From NCBI GenBank assembly GCA_020634515.1, contig JACKBL010000010.1, positions 62,001-126,000 of the forward strand: DNA of 64,000 nt. The letters run 5' to 3'. Positions 31,866 through 39,696 of the stretch are shown here, one piece after another. Within the stretch, counting starts at the first letter, position 1. Every line of letters starts with the position of its first letter. The notes under the pieces were generated by a model, which saw only the letters and a list, made by a program, of their open reading frames with translations, was not told where the DNA came from and did no database searches. This DNA is from Ardenticatenales bacterium. GTDB lineage: Bacteria; Chloroflexota; Anaerolineae; Promineifilales; Promineifilaceae. The translations under genes were made by a program, and so were the position numbers.

Positions 31866-32072
31866 CCTTTCCGGAAGCCCGGTTTCAGGCCCGGCGCGTT
31901 CCACATAGCTTCCGGGAAGGTGGTTTAGGTCCAGGCGATCTTCCCGGAAGCCCGGTTTCAGGCCCGGCGCGTTCCACATAGCTTCCGGGAAGGTGGTTTA
32001 GGTCCAGGCGATCTTCCCGGAAGCGCGGTTTCAGGCCCGGCGCGTTCCACATAGCTTCCGGGAAGGTGGTTG
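31866..32072. repeat. R4 hairpin repeat, three tandem units of 73 bases
   Basis: Each unit carries arms CTTCCCGGAAGC and GCTTCCGGGAAG about 30 bases apart and a shared linker TTAGGTCCAGGCGAT. Unit spacing is exactly 73 bases, judged from the GGAAGC start at 31873, 31946 and 32019. The units are nearly identical, with one C/G change in the third. They fill the gap between the convergent permease and glycosylase genes. A single copy with the same arms but a different loop lies at 60399-60474. Confidence 0.9.
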
Positions 32073-32077
32073 ATTGT

Positions 32078-32749
32078 TTACAGCATTTCCCTGATTTGCG
32101 CCAAAATACCGATGGCGCGGTCAATCAAGGCTTGATTCGCCGGACGATTGGGCCAGAGACTGGCCCCGGAGGGATGCGGCAGGGGCACGAGCCAGCGCCC
32201 CGCCCGCGGTTTGGCGGCGTCAAAAGCGTCCAGCATTTCCGCCTGGCGTAAGTCGAAATTGACGGGATTGATGACGCTCTGCGGCGGAAAATAGGCGGCG
32301 CGGCCTATGATTTGCGCCAGGCTGAGGCGAGCGGGGAAAAAGAGCTTGATGGCCAGGCCACCCACGGGAATGATCAGGCGGGGGTTGATGAGGGCCATTT
32401 CCCGCTCCAGAAAGGGGCGGCAAAACGCCTGTTCGTCGCGGCTGGGCACGCGGTCCCCCTTGCCATTGCCGGATTTCCCCGGATAGCATTTGGTCACGGC
32501 GGTCATATACTGCGTCTGGCGGAAGGTATCTTCCTCCCAACCCGCCGCTCCCAACCATTGGAAGAGTCGTCGTCCGCTGCCGGCATTAAACGGCCTTTTC
32601 GCCTCTACCTCCGTCACCCCAGGAGCCTGCCCGATCAACATCACCCGCGCCCCCAGCCGCCCCTGAAACACCGCCCCCGGCACAATATCATGCCCGGCCT
32701 CCAGGCAGCGGCGGCAGGCTCGCATTTCCTCGTGAAGTTGTTGTAGCAT
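32078..32749 (-). CDS. Uracil-DNA glycosylase, iron-sulfur family (4/5-like)
   Basis: A 223-residue protein of the iron-sulfur uracil-DNA glycosylase group. Motif A is VMLIGQAPGVTEVEAKRPFN and motif B is LPHPSGAS. Four cysteines in CRRC near the N-terminus, KCYPG and AFCRPF are placed to hold a 4Fe-4S cluster, as in families 4 and 5. It removes uracil or other deaminated bases from DNA. The start at 32749 (MLQQLHEEMRACRRC) is chosen to keep the first cysteine pair near the N-terminus and to avoid overlapping the neighbouring gene. The Shine-Dalgarno sequence is weak, so a longer start cannot be excluded. Confidence 0.85.
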   Translation of the reverse strand: MLQQLHEEMRACRRCLEAGHDIVPGAVFQGRLGARVMLIGQAPGVTEVEAKRPFNAGSGRRLFQWLGAAGWEEDTFRQTQYMTAVTKCYPGKSGNGKGDRVPSRDEQAFCRPFLEREMALINPRLIIPVGGLAIKLFFPARLSLAQIIGRAAYFPPQSVINPVNFDLRQAEMLDAFDAAKPRAGRWLVPLPHPSGASLWPNRPANQALIDRAIGILAQIREML

Positions 32750-32781
32750 AGTGTGGTCAGTTGATAGTCGGTGGTTGTGGC

Positions 32782-33705
32782 TTACACGTCCCAATCGGCG
32801 GCGTCATAAAAATGCCCCGCCAGCGTTTCCGTACGGGCGCGTACGCGGGCGATTTCCGCCGCCGTCAGGCGCTGCCGCCAGTTCCAGATATTGGCGCGGC
32901 TGTCCAGCTTCAGGCCGGGCGCGCTCTCGCCGGCGGGGGCGCTGGCGGGGTTCTGCGGGCTGGTGTGGGCGCGAATCTGGGCGGCGATGGCCGGGCTAAA
33001 AGGCAAACCCAAACGAGCATAGAGCGCGGCAAATTCCGCCTCTGGTCGACGGGAGAGCGTTTCGTGGCGCACAAAAATCCAGTGGGGATACCGTTCCTGG
33101 CAGCCGCGCACGACGGTGTAGACAAGCTGCCACATGAGGGCCGCCTGGTCCACGATGTCCCACGCCGCCGCCGCCTGCATCTCCGCCGCGAAGGGGTGCA
33201 GCCAGTCGCGCAGCAGCAGGGGCTGGGCCAGCAGATCGTGGAAGGGGGAGTGCCAGCCGAATCGTTTGATGCTGCCGGCAAAAGCCGCCGGATGCCGAAT
33301 GACCACAACCACGGCCATGTCGAACCGCTGCGCCAGCCAGGCGGCGGAGAACACCGCCATGGGGTCCTTCACCAGGGCGCGATAACGGCGCAGGCGCATC
33401 GCCCCGAACCCCAGCGTATCCCGCAGCGGCGGCCACAACTGGCCGCGCTGGCGCACTTCCGGCCAGACGTTGTAGTGCAGGCCAATCGTCCGGCGCAGTG
33501 GCTGCCGGTAGGCCGCCTCGTTCTCCGTCGTTATGTATGTGAAGCGGTACGGGAAATGGGCCGTGCATTTACCCGGATGGGCGTAGTCCATGTTGAACGG
33601 CTCATGGATATAGGCCACGCGGGGGGCCAGAGCCAACATTTTGCCCGTCCAGGTGGAGCCAGAGCGGTGCGCGCCGGTGACGAGAATGGGTTGATTCGCA
33701 GACAT
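32782..33705 (-). CDS. Sulfotransferase-family protein
   Basis: A 307-residue protein starting MSANQPILVTGAHRSGSTWT. The GAHRSGSTW segment is the 5'-phosphosulfate-binding loop of the sulfotransferase superfamily. The later FDMAVVVVIRHPAAFAGSIK contains the 3'-phosphate-binding R-x-P-x-x-x-x-x-S segment (VIRHPAAFAGS). The acceptor is unknown; similar enzymes act on carbohydrates, lipids or peptides. The start at 33705 is favoured because it begins directly before the binding loop. It is separated by only 22 bases from the prolyl oligopeptidase gene and could be cotranscribed with it. Confidence 0.85.
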   Translation of the reverse strand: MSANQPILVTGAHRSGSTWTGKMLALAPRVAYIHEPFNMDYAHPGKCTAHFPYRFTYITTENEAAYRQPLRRTIGLHYNVWPEVRQRGQLWPPLRDTLGFGAMRLRRYRALVKDPMAVFSAAWLAQRFDMAVVVVIRHPAAFAGSIKRFGWHSPFHDLLAQPLLLRDWLHPFAAEMQAAAAWDIVDQAALMWQLVYTVVRGCQERYPHWIFVRHETLSRRPEAEFAALYARLGLPFSPAIAAQIRAHTSPQNPASAPAGESAPGLKLDSRANIWNWRQRLTAAEIARVRARTETLAGHFYDAADWDV

Positions 33706-33727
33706 TCTGGCAACTATACCAGCAGGC

Positions 33728-35794
33728 TCATTCCATATCAAAAATATCCCAGAGGAAGGCGTACACGTCCGCCTCTTCCTCAATCAGCTTGGCTGTTGGC
33801 TTGCCCAGGCCATGCCCGGCACGGGTTTCGATGCGGATAAGGGCGGGATTGTCGTTGGTGTGTAGGGCCTGAATGGTTGCTGCGAATTTGTTGGCGTGTG
33901 CCGGCACAACGCGGTCATCCGTATCCGCCGTCGTAATCAGCAGTGGCGGATAAGTCACGTCCGGGCGCAGGTTATGTAGCGGCGAATAGGCATACAGCGT
34001 GGCAAACTGGTCCGCGTCCGCCTCCGCGCTGCCATACTCCCCCACCCAGTATTTCCCCACGGTGAATTGATGGTAGCGCAGCATATCCAGCACGGGCACG
34101 GCGCAAATGACGGCCCCATACAGGTCGGGTCGCTGCGTCATGCACGCCCCCACCAGCAGCCCGCCGTTGCTGCCGCCGTGGATCGCCAGCCGTCGGCTGC
34201 TGGTGTAGCCATGGGCAATGAGGTACTCGGCGGCGGCAATGAAGTCGTCGAACACATTTTGCTTATTGTCCAGCATCCCCGCCTGATGCCACGCCTCGCC
34301 ATACTCGTTGCCGCCGCGCAGGTTCGCTACGGCGAAAATGCCGCCCGCCTCTAGCCAGACGGTGCGCTGTACCCAAAAGGCAGGCGTGACGCTGATATTG
34401 AAGCCACCATAGCCATAGAGGATGGTCGGATTGTTGCCATCCAGACGAAGTCCCTTTTTCATGGTGACGAAAATGGGCACGCGCGTGCCGTCTTTGGAGG
34501 TGCAAAAGACCTGGCGCGTCTCGTAGGCGGCGGCGTCGAAGTCCGTGGTGGGGTGATAAACCGATGAGAGGGTGTCCGTGAGAAAGTCGTATCGGAAAAT
34601 GCTGGTGGGAAAGAGGAAGGAGGTGAAGCTGAGGTACATGTCGCTGTCGTGCAGCCGCCCGGTGAGTTGGAGGATGGAGCCAATGCCCGGCAGCGCCACC
34701 TGCCGCAAGAAGTTTCCGTCCAGGTCGTAAAGTTTGAGGATGTGGTGGGCGTCCTGCATGGTGACGACGGCCAGATGGTTGTGAACGGCAGTCACCAGGG
34801 CAATGACGTCTTCTTGCTGCGGCAGGATTTCGCGCCAGTGGGCGCGTGCGGGTTGGGTGATGTCGATGGCGATGATGCGACCACGCGGGGCATCCAGGTC
34901 GGTGTGGAAGTAGAAGATGGGGCCGATGTTGGTGATGAAGTTGTACATGGCGTCGGCATCGTCAAGGAGGCGCACAAAATCCCCTTCGCCGTCCATGGGG
35001 CGATAGTAAATGCGGTTTTGCGTGTCCGTGCCGTGCCAGACGTACAGCAGCAGGTAGGCGTCGTCTTCGCTGGCGAAGGGAACAAAGGCCAGGTCGGGGG
35101 CGTCTGGGCGCTCGTAGACGAGGCAGTCGGCGTCCGCGGCTGTTCCCAACTGGTGCCAGTAGACGCGGTTGTGCCGGTGCTGCTCCGCTTCGGGCACGGT
35201 TCCGGGTTGGGGATAGCGATTGTAGTAAAAGCCGCTGTTGTCTGGTTTCCAGGCAATGCCGGCAAATTTGCACCACCGCACCTCATCCCCCAAATCCTCC
35301 CCCGTCGTCACCCGGCGCACGCGAATCCTTTGCCAATCGCTGCCGCTTTCGGATACGCCATAAGCAAGCAACGCCCCATCCCGACTAACCACCTGATTCG
35401 TCAGGGCCGCTGTGCCATCCGCCCGCAGCGTGTTGGGGTCGAGCAGCACCTTCGGCTCCGCTTGTGCGTCCGGCTGCCAATAGAGCACGGGTTGGTTTTG
35501 CAGCCCATCATTTTTGAAGTAAAAGGAGCGGCCACCGCGCCGCCAGGGCGTGCTCATTTTGGGGTAGTCCCAAAGCCGCGTAAGGCGAGCTTTCACCCGC
35601 GCCCGCGCCGGCACTTCGTGCAACAAGCCCAGGGTCAGTTCATTTTGCGCCGCGACCCAGGCGCGCGTGGCCGCGGCTTCCGGGTCTTCCAGCCAGCGAT
35701 AGGGGTCGGCGACGAGCGTGCCATGATAATCGTCTACGATGTCGTCTTGAGGGGCGAGTGGGTAGAGTCGGGGGATTTGTTTAATCAATGACAT
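33728..35794 (-). CDS. Prolyl oligopeptidase (peptidase family S9A)
   Basis: A 688-residue enzyme of the usual family length with a seven-bladed propeller followed by an alpha/beta hydrolase domain. The N-terminal YHGTLVADPYRWLEDPEAA is the family signature. The catalytic serine is in HGGSNGGLLVGACM (about residue 541), the aspartate in TADTDDRVVPAHANKF (about 626) and the histidine in ETRAGHGLG (about 660). It cleaves short proline-containing peptides on the carboxyl side of proline. No signal peptide is visible, so it is probably cytoplasmic. AAAAGGAAG stands upstream of the ATG. Confidence 0.96.
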   Translation of the reverse strand: MSLIKQIPRLYPLAPQDDIVDDYHGTLVADPYRWLEDPEAAATRAWVAAQNELTLGLLHEVPARARVKARLTRLWDYPKMSTPWRRGGRSFYFKNDGLQNQPVLYWQPDAQAEPKVLLDPNTLRADGTAALTNQVVSRDGALLAYGVSESGSDWQRIRVRRVTTGEDLGDEVRWCKFAGIAWKPDNSGFYYNRYPQPGTVPEAEQHRHNRVYWHQLGTAADADCLVYERPDAPDLAFVPFASEDDAYLLLYVWHGTDTQNRIYYRPMDGEGDFVRLLDDADAMYNFITNIGPIFYFHTDLDAPRGRIIAIDITQPARAHWREILPQQEDVIALVTAVHNHLAVVTMQDAHHILKLYDLDGNFLRQVALPGIGSILQLTGRLHDSDMYLSFTSFLFPTSIFRYDFLTDTLSSVYHPTTDFDAAAYETRQVFCTSKDGTRVPIFVTMKKGLRLDGNNPTILYGYGGFNISVTPAFWVQRTVWLEAGGIFAVANLRGGNEYGEAWHQAGMLDNKQNVFDDFIAAAEYLIAHGYTSSRRLAIHGGSNGGLLVGACMTQRPDLYGAVICAVPVLDMLRYHQFTVGKYWVGEYGSAEADADQFATLYAYSPLHNLRPDVTYPPLLITTADTDDRVVPAHANKFAATIQALHTNDNPALIRIETRAGHGLGKPTAKLIEEEADVYAFLWDIFDME

Positions 35795-35915
35795 GATACT
35801 TCCTTTTTCATTTAGTTTAGATAATGGTCTATATTTTAACGCGATGCCGGCATTCGCGCCGCTGCCGATATGTCCAGGAATCCGTGTAGCTATTCACCAC
35901 CATCTTCCCAGAAAC

Positions 35916-35981
35916 GTAACTACTAAGCCCGATTGGACCCTTTTCACCAGAGAAAATGGTCCAATCTGGCTTAGCCGTTGC
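35916..35981 (-). repeat. R1 hairpin repeat, short copy
   Basis: It runs from GTAACTACTAAGCCCGATTGG to ATGGTCCAATCTGGCTTAGC with a short 22-base loop TTTTCACCAGAG. Ends GTAACTACTAA and CCGTTGCC match other R1 copies. It is about 66 bases, so part of the loop is missing. Confidence 0.75.
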
Positions 35982-36373
35982 CCCCGGAGAGGGAATAGAA
36001 CCGGCCGTAATCCAGGCGACGCATACCAGGCTAAGTAATTATTTTAACTTGACATTCACCGTAAAAACAGTAAGCTTCAGTATGTATTCACTTGTGCCAT
36101 GAGCCAGTGCCATAAGTTCGTTGAGGATTGCATGTTTTTTACCCAACATTGGCAGCATTTGCCGTTGTTTTGTCTAACTTAAGATAAGCGTCAGCCCCGC
36201 GAGAAAATGCCGGCAGCATGGCCCTTTTTCTACACTGCCTGACCGGGAGATTGCCCGCTTTCCGCGCGCAACCCCGTGCGGGCAGGTAGTATCAACGTGG
36301 GGTGCGATGCTCTTCCCGTTCGCGTTCTTGTCCCGAATAGACCGGAGAAGCGCCACACCCCCGCATCATGCGC

Positions 36374-36452
36374 AACCGTCCGAAAATGCTTCCCGTTTTC
36401 GTTGGACGGTCGCTGACGAGCCGTTCGCGCAATTTGATTGCGAACCGCCAAC
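36374..36452 (+). repeat. R3 double-hairpin repeat
   Basis: It begins AACCGTCCGAAAA and ends GCGAACCGCC. Arms ACCGTCCGAAAA / CGTTGGACGGT and GTTCGCGCAATT / GATTGCGAAC form two hairpins. Related copies lie at 50391-50480 and 56451-56545. It sits just upstream of the lipoprotein gene, so it may be in its leader. Confidence 0.75.
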
Positions 36453-36471
36453 ATTGCCTGAGGAGCTTTGC

Positions 36472-37302
36472 ATGTTTACTCGTTTGAAATTGTTGCCCAT
36501 TACACTATTTTTTATTCTTGTCGTTATATTAAGTTTAGCGAGCTGCACACAGACTACCGATCCGTCCCCGACGGCAGTGGTCGCGGCAACGGATGCGCCC
36601 GCCGTCACCGACACCCCGCTCCCCACGGACACGCCCGCGCCGACCGAGACGCCCCTCCCCACGGACACACCCGTGCCCACGGAAACCCCCATACCCACAG
36701 AGACAGCCACGGCCACCAGCACCCCCACGGACACGCCGGAACCCACGGAAACCCCCACGCCCACGGAGACGCCAGAGCCGACGGCCACGCCACTGCCGCC
36801 GACTAACACGCCCGTGCCGGTGACGAATACGCCCGTGCCAACGGCGACGCCAGAGGAGACGGCGACACCTGATTTCGTCGTGTTGTATTACATCTCGAAT
36901 CCCGCCGATGTTCTGGGCGTTTTCCCGCTGCGCCCGTTTGATGCGTCGGCCATGTACAGTAATATGCTGCTGATCCGCAATTCATTGGGCACGATGCGGG
37001 ATGCGCTGCCGGGGACCAAGAATGGGGACGCGAATGCGTGCAGCAGTTATGTGGGGGCTTATAATGGGATATTGAATGCCGGCATTTTCTACGACGAAGT
37101 ACCGCCCGAATGGGAAGACGTAGACGGCGCCTACGTCCTCTCCTTTATCTACGCCCTCGACCGCACCCGCCCCGCCTACCTCTCCTGCGTAGACGCCGGG
37201 CGCGTAGACGAATTCAACCACAACCTGGCCCTACAAACCATCGAAGAAACCCTCCGCTTCATCAGCCCCTTTATTGACGCCGCCGCGTCGCGCCTCCCGT
37301 AG
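36472..37302 (+). CDS. Lipoprotein with Thr/Pro stalk, unknown C-terminal domain
   Basis: A 276-residue protein. The N-terminus is a lipoprotein signal with lipobox LASC (Cys about 24), preceded by a basic and hydrophobic segment. Residues about 35-135 are a Thr/Pro/Asp/Glu stalk of TDTP- and TETP-type units. The C-terminal domain, starting at DFVVLYYISNPADVLGVFPL, ends with LRFISPFIDAAASRLP. I do not recognise it. It has two cysteines (NACSS and LSC) that may form a disulfide. It is probably on the outer face of the membrane and held away from it by the stalk. AGGAG lies upstream of this ATG, which decides against an upstream in-frame start. Confidence 0.7.
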   Translation: MFTRLKLLPITLFFILVVILSLASCTQTTDPSPTAVVAATDAPAVTDTPLPTDTPAPTETPLPTDTPVPTETPIPTETATATSTPTDTPEPTETPTPTETPEPTATPLPPTNTPVPVTNTPVPTATPEETATPDFVVLYYISNPADVLGVFPLRPFDASAMYSNMLLIRNSLGTMRDALPGTKNGDANACSSYVGAYNGILNAGIFYDEVPPEWEDVDGAYVLSFIYALDRTRPAYLSCVDAGRVDEFNHNLALQTIEETLRFISPFIDAAASRLP

Positions 37303-37319
37303 GCGTTCCCGCACACAAC

Positions 37320-37351
37320 AGGCGCGACGCGCGCGCGTCGCGCCTATTTTC
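37320..37351 (+). terminator. Candidate terminator after the lipoprotein gene
   Basis: A GC-rich perfect hairpin AGGCGCGACG / CGTCGCGCCT with a short CGCGCG centre, followed by ATTTTC. The T run is short. Confidence 0.6.
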
Positions 37352-37467
37352 ACCAATCCCATCCCATCAACGTAACTTTTCGCCGCTCCTGACGACATCT
37401 ATAACGTGTTCAGTACTCACTGTTTGTCGTGCGCGTTCCCCCCGTCATTTCTCGTTATCAGGAGTGA

Positions 37468-38652
37468 ATGAATATGCGAAAGTCTTTCTTGGAGAAACTT
37501 GGTTTGTTCGTGTTTGTGTTGCTGTTAATCGGCTCCGGAACAGCGTTGGTCGCCAACGCCAGCCTCCCTGAGTCCCCTATCCCCCGTGACAACGTCATCA
37601 ATACGGCCTTTCTCAGCGTTAACCACGACGATGGCGCGCCAGGGAGCATTTTTGCCTTCACCGGAATTGGGTATCCGTCCACCACGCTCGTCAACGTATC
37701 CGTCAACGGCATTACAGTCGGCACGCTTAACTCAAATGAGAATGGCATCATCACATTTATGATCGACAGCAGCGGCGCCGGCGAAGGAGATTACTTCATC
37801 ACCGCCGCCGTAGACGCCAACGCCACCGCCACGCGGGCCATCGGCCTCGATCCCGAAGCGGATCTATGGCCCGCGCCCATTGGATTCCCCGGTCCCACCT
37901 TCCCCATCTTTGGCGGCGTCACGCCCACGCCCGGCGAAGACCCAACGGAAACGCCAGAACCAACAGAGACACCAGAACTGACGGAAACGCCGGAAGGGAC
38001 GGAAACACCGGAACTGACGGAAACACCAGAAGCGACGGAAACACCGGAACTGACGGAAACGCCAGAAGCGACGGAAACACCGGAACTGACGGAAACGCCG
38101 GAACTGACGGAAACGCCGGAACTGACGGAAACACCGGAACTGACGGAAACACCGGAACTGACGGAAACGCCAGAGCTGACGGAAACGCCCGGCGCGACGG
38201 CCACGCCTACCGCAACCCCGACGCCGACGACCACGGCCCTACCAACGGCTACGGCCACGGCCATCACCCCCCCCACGCCCACGGGCACGCCCGTCCCCAC
38301 GGAACGCCTGCTCACGGCCAATTACACGACGGGCCGACCGGGCAGCTTCTTCACGTTCAGCGGCAGCGGTTACACGCCCAACGCGCCCGTGGCCGTGACG
38401 TTAGACTTCGCCGGGCATGAGCGTCTGTTGGGAACCGTATTGACCGACGGCGGCGGCGCATTCATGTTCATTCTGGATACGTGGCAGGCATTCGCGGGGA
38501 ATTATGTCATCAGCGCCGGCGACAATGCCGGCATTGCTCGCCTAAATCTAGAGATGAATCACGTCTTCCTACTGCGCGAACAGCAAGATACCGGCCTCAC
38601 CCTCACCGTGATGGAACACATCTACGTGCCCATGATGGTACAAATGCCCTGA
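37468..38652 (+). CDS. Secreted protein with ETPEL(T) tandem stalk and two beta-rich domains
   Basis: A 394-residue exported protein. A signal peptide (LFVFVLLLIGSGTALVANA) is followed by a domain with FLSVNHDDGAPGSIFAFTGI and YPSTTLVNVSVNGITVGTL. A second domain after the stalk has LLTANYTTGRPGSFFTFSGS and AFAGNYVISAGDNAG. The two look like related Ig- or IPT-like folds, one before and one after a stalk of fourteen ETPE(L/A/P/G)T units (encoded by 18-base tandem repeats). Functions of this kind are usually adhesive or structural at the cell surface. There is no transmembrane helix or sorting motif at the C-terminus, so the way it is retained is unclear. TCAGGAGTGA precedes the ATG. Confidence 0.65.
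   Translation: MNMRKSFLEKLGLFVFVLLLIGSGTALVANASLPESPIPRDNVINTAFLSVNHDDGAPGSIFAFTGIGYPSTTLVNVSVNGITVGTLNSNENGIITFMIDSSGAGEGDYFITAAVDANATATRAIGLDPEADLWPAPIGFPGPTFPIFGGVTPTPGEDPTETPEPTETPELTETPEGTETPELTETPEATETPELTETPEATETPELTETPELTETPELTETPELTETPELTETPELTETPGATATPTATPTPTTTALPTATATAITPPTPTGTPVPTERLLTANYTTGRPGSFFTFSGSGYTPNAPVAVTLDFAGHERLLGTVLTDGGGAFMFILDTWQAFAGNYVISAGDNAGIARLNLEMNHVFLLREQQDTGLTLTVMEHIYVPMMVQMP
37944..38196 (+). repeat. 18-base coding tandem repeat (ETPELT units)
   Basis: About fourteen head-to-tail units, mostly ACGGAAACGCCGGAACTG with small variations (GAAGCG, GAAGGG). High sequence identity between units suggests active expansion by slippage or recombination. The number of units could therefore vary between strains. 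Confidence 0.9.
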
Positions 38653-38681
38653 CCCGCATCCCTTTCCCCGCCGCGTCCCCA

Positions 38682-38723
38682 AACTGCCCAACGCCCGGCA
38701 AGTAGCTGCGCGTTTGGGCAGTT
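38682..38723 (+). terminator. Candidate hairpin terminator
   Basis: AACTGCCCAA pairs with TTTGGGCAGTT around a loop of about 20 bases, 30 bases after the stop codon of the secreted-protein gene. It is followed only by GCATTTCC, so termination efficiency is uncertain. Confidence 0.45.
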
Positions 38724-38866
38724 GCATTTCCAGCCACACCACACCGGCCACCGTACTTCACACGCAAATAGACGTTCCCCTGACCCTTTGCTCTCACCGG
38801 CCACAAACAAAGCAAATCATCCGTGTCACTACGAAGGGTTCGCTCGGAATTAACTTTGCCCTTTCC

Positions 38867-38911
38867 GAAAATTGGGCCAATCTCCAGAGGGTGTTAATCG
38901 TTACCCATCCG
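38867..38911 (-). repeat. R1 repeat, half copy
   Basis: AAAATTGGGCCAATCTCCAG followed by GGGTGTTAATCGTTACC matches one arm and one end of R1 on the minus strand (GGTAACGATTAAC... CTGGAGATTGG). The second arm is missing. Confidence 0.6.
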
Positions 38912-38968
38912 TCACGTAAACAGTTCCACGCCGTAACTTTTGATCTGCTTGAAGCGACTAAGTATAAG

Positions 38969-38990
38969 AAGTGTAAAGCAGTTTACACTT
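38969..38990. promoter_or_regulatory. Perfect inverted repeat upstream of the sigma factor gene
   Basis: AAGTGTAAA-GCAG-TTTACACTT, two nine-base arms and a four-base loop, about 90 bases before the sigma-factor promoter. It could be a dimeric regulator's operator or a short hairpin. Confidence 0.45.
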
Positions 38991-39052
38991 TGCGGTGCAG
39001 AAGTCCCCAAACACAATCGGGGGCTTCACATTCGGTAAGACCATTTTCTCTG

Positions 39053-39089
39053 TATAATGGGCTGAATCCTGGTCACAAACGGGTATAAT
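39053..39089 (+). promoter_or_regulatory. Two TATAAT -10 boxes upstream of the sigma factor gene
   Basis: TATAAT occurs at 39053-39058 and 39084-39089. The first has a weak TTCGGT at 16 bases as -35. The second lies seven bases before an in-frame TTG at 39097, which would give a leaderless message if that codon is used. A better-supported initiation codon is GTG at 39139. Confidence 0.4.
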
Positions 39090-39138
39090 CACGTCCTTGT
39101 GTGACTTGATAACCACGACTAGTCAAGAAGGCCCACTG

Positions 39139-39690
39139 GTGCAAGACGAACATCTTTTGTTGGCCAGAGCACAGGCATTGGACCCTGAAGCCCTGACCGA
39201 AATCCACGACATCTACTACACGCCTATCTTCCGCTACATTGCCATGCGCGTGAGCAATCGAGAAGTGGCGGAAGACCTGGCCAGTGAGGTCTTTGTCCGT
39301 TTGCTGTCCGCCCTCCGTGACCACACCGCGCCACGGAAGACCTTAAAAGGCTGGCTCTACGCCGTCGCCTCGCGTGTCGTCAGCGATTATCATCGCAAGC
39401 AATATCGCCGCCGGGAAGTAGAACTGACGGAGAGTCTCGTCGGCGACGCGGTGGATCCTGCTGAGGCGGCTGATCAACAACTCACGTGGGAAAACTTGCA
39501 AGAGGCATTGAGTGACCTGACCCCTGACCAACAGGATGTTTTGGCCTTGCGTTTCGGCCAGGGTCTGCCCATTCAAGAAGTAGCGGACCTGGTTGGCAAA
39601 AGCGAAGGCGCAATCAAACAGTTACAGGCAAGAGCCGTAGCCGCGCTGGCGCGCAAGCTGGGACACAAGAGAGGCAAGAGGGCGAGGTAA
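39139..39690 (+). CDS. ECF-type RNA polymerase sigma factor
   Basis: A 183-residue sigma-70-family factor. Region 2 starts at LARAQALDPEALTEIHDIYY and includes NREVAEDLASEVFVRLLSAL and KGWLYAVASRVVSDYHRKQY. Region 4 is LTPDQQDVLALRFGQGLPIQ, EVADLVGKSEGAIKQLQARA. There are no regions 1 or 3, as expected of ECF factors. GTG at 39139 is preferred because AGAAGG precedes it, but an in-frame TTG at 39097 with no ribosome-binding site is the alternative. The next gene starts 7 bases after the stop and encodes the probable anti-sigma factor, with a membrane helix. Confidence 0.9.
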   Translation: MQDEHLLLARAQALDPEALTEIHDIYYTPIFRYIAMRVSNREVAEDLASEVFVRLLSALRDHTAPRKTLKGWLYAVASRVVSDYHRKQYRRREVELTESLVGDAVDPAEAADQQLTWENLQEALSDLTPDQQDVLALRFGQGLPIQEVADLVGKSEGAIKQLQARAVAALARKLGHKRGKRAR

Positions 39691-39696
39691 GCAAAA

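Larger units (their letters stand above)
35795..36471. other. 677-base intergenic region with R1 and R3 repeats
   Basis: This gap between divergent genes contains an R1 copy at 35916-35981 and an R3 copy at 36374-36452, both listed separately. Between them an A/T-rich stretch has TTGACA at 36049-36054, but no convincing -10 at the right spacing. TGCCGGCA occurs at 35845 and 36209. No coding sequence is supported. Confidence 0.5.

Noticed and set aside
31866..32072. Possible CRISPR array
   Set aside because: The 73-base units are almost identical throughout, so there are no distinct spacers, and no cas genes are present.
39097..39138. TTG at 39097 as the sigma factor start
   Set aside because: It is possible for a leaderless message, but GTG at 39139 has a proper AGAAGG upstream and gives the usual ECF N-terminus, so I used that one and recorded the alternative.
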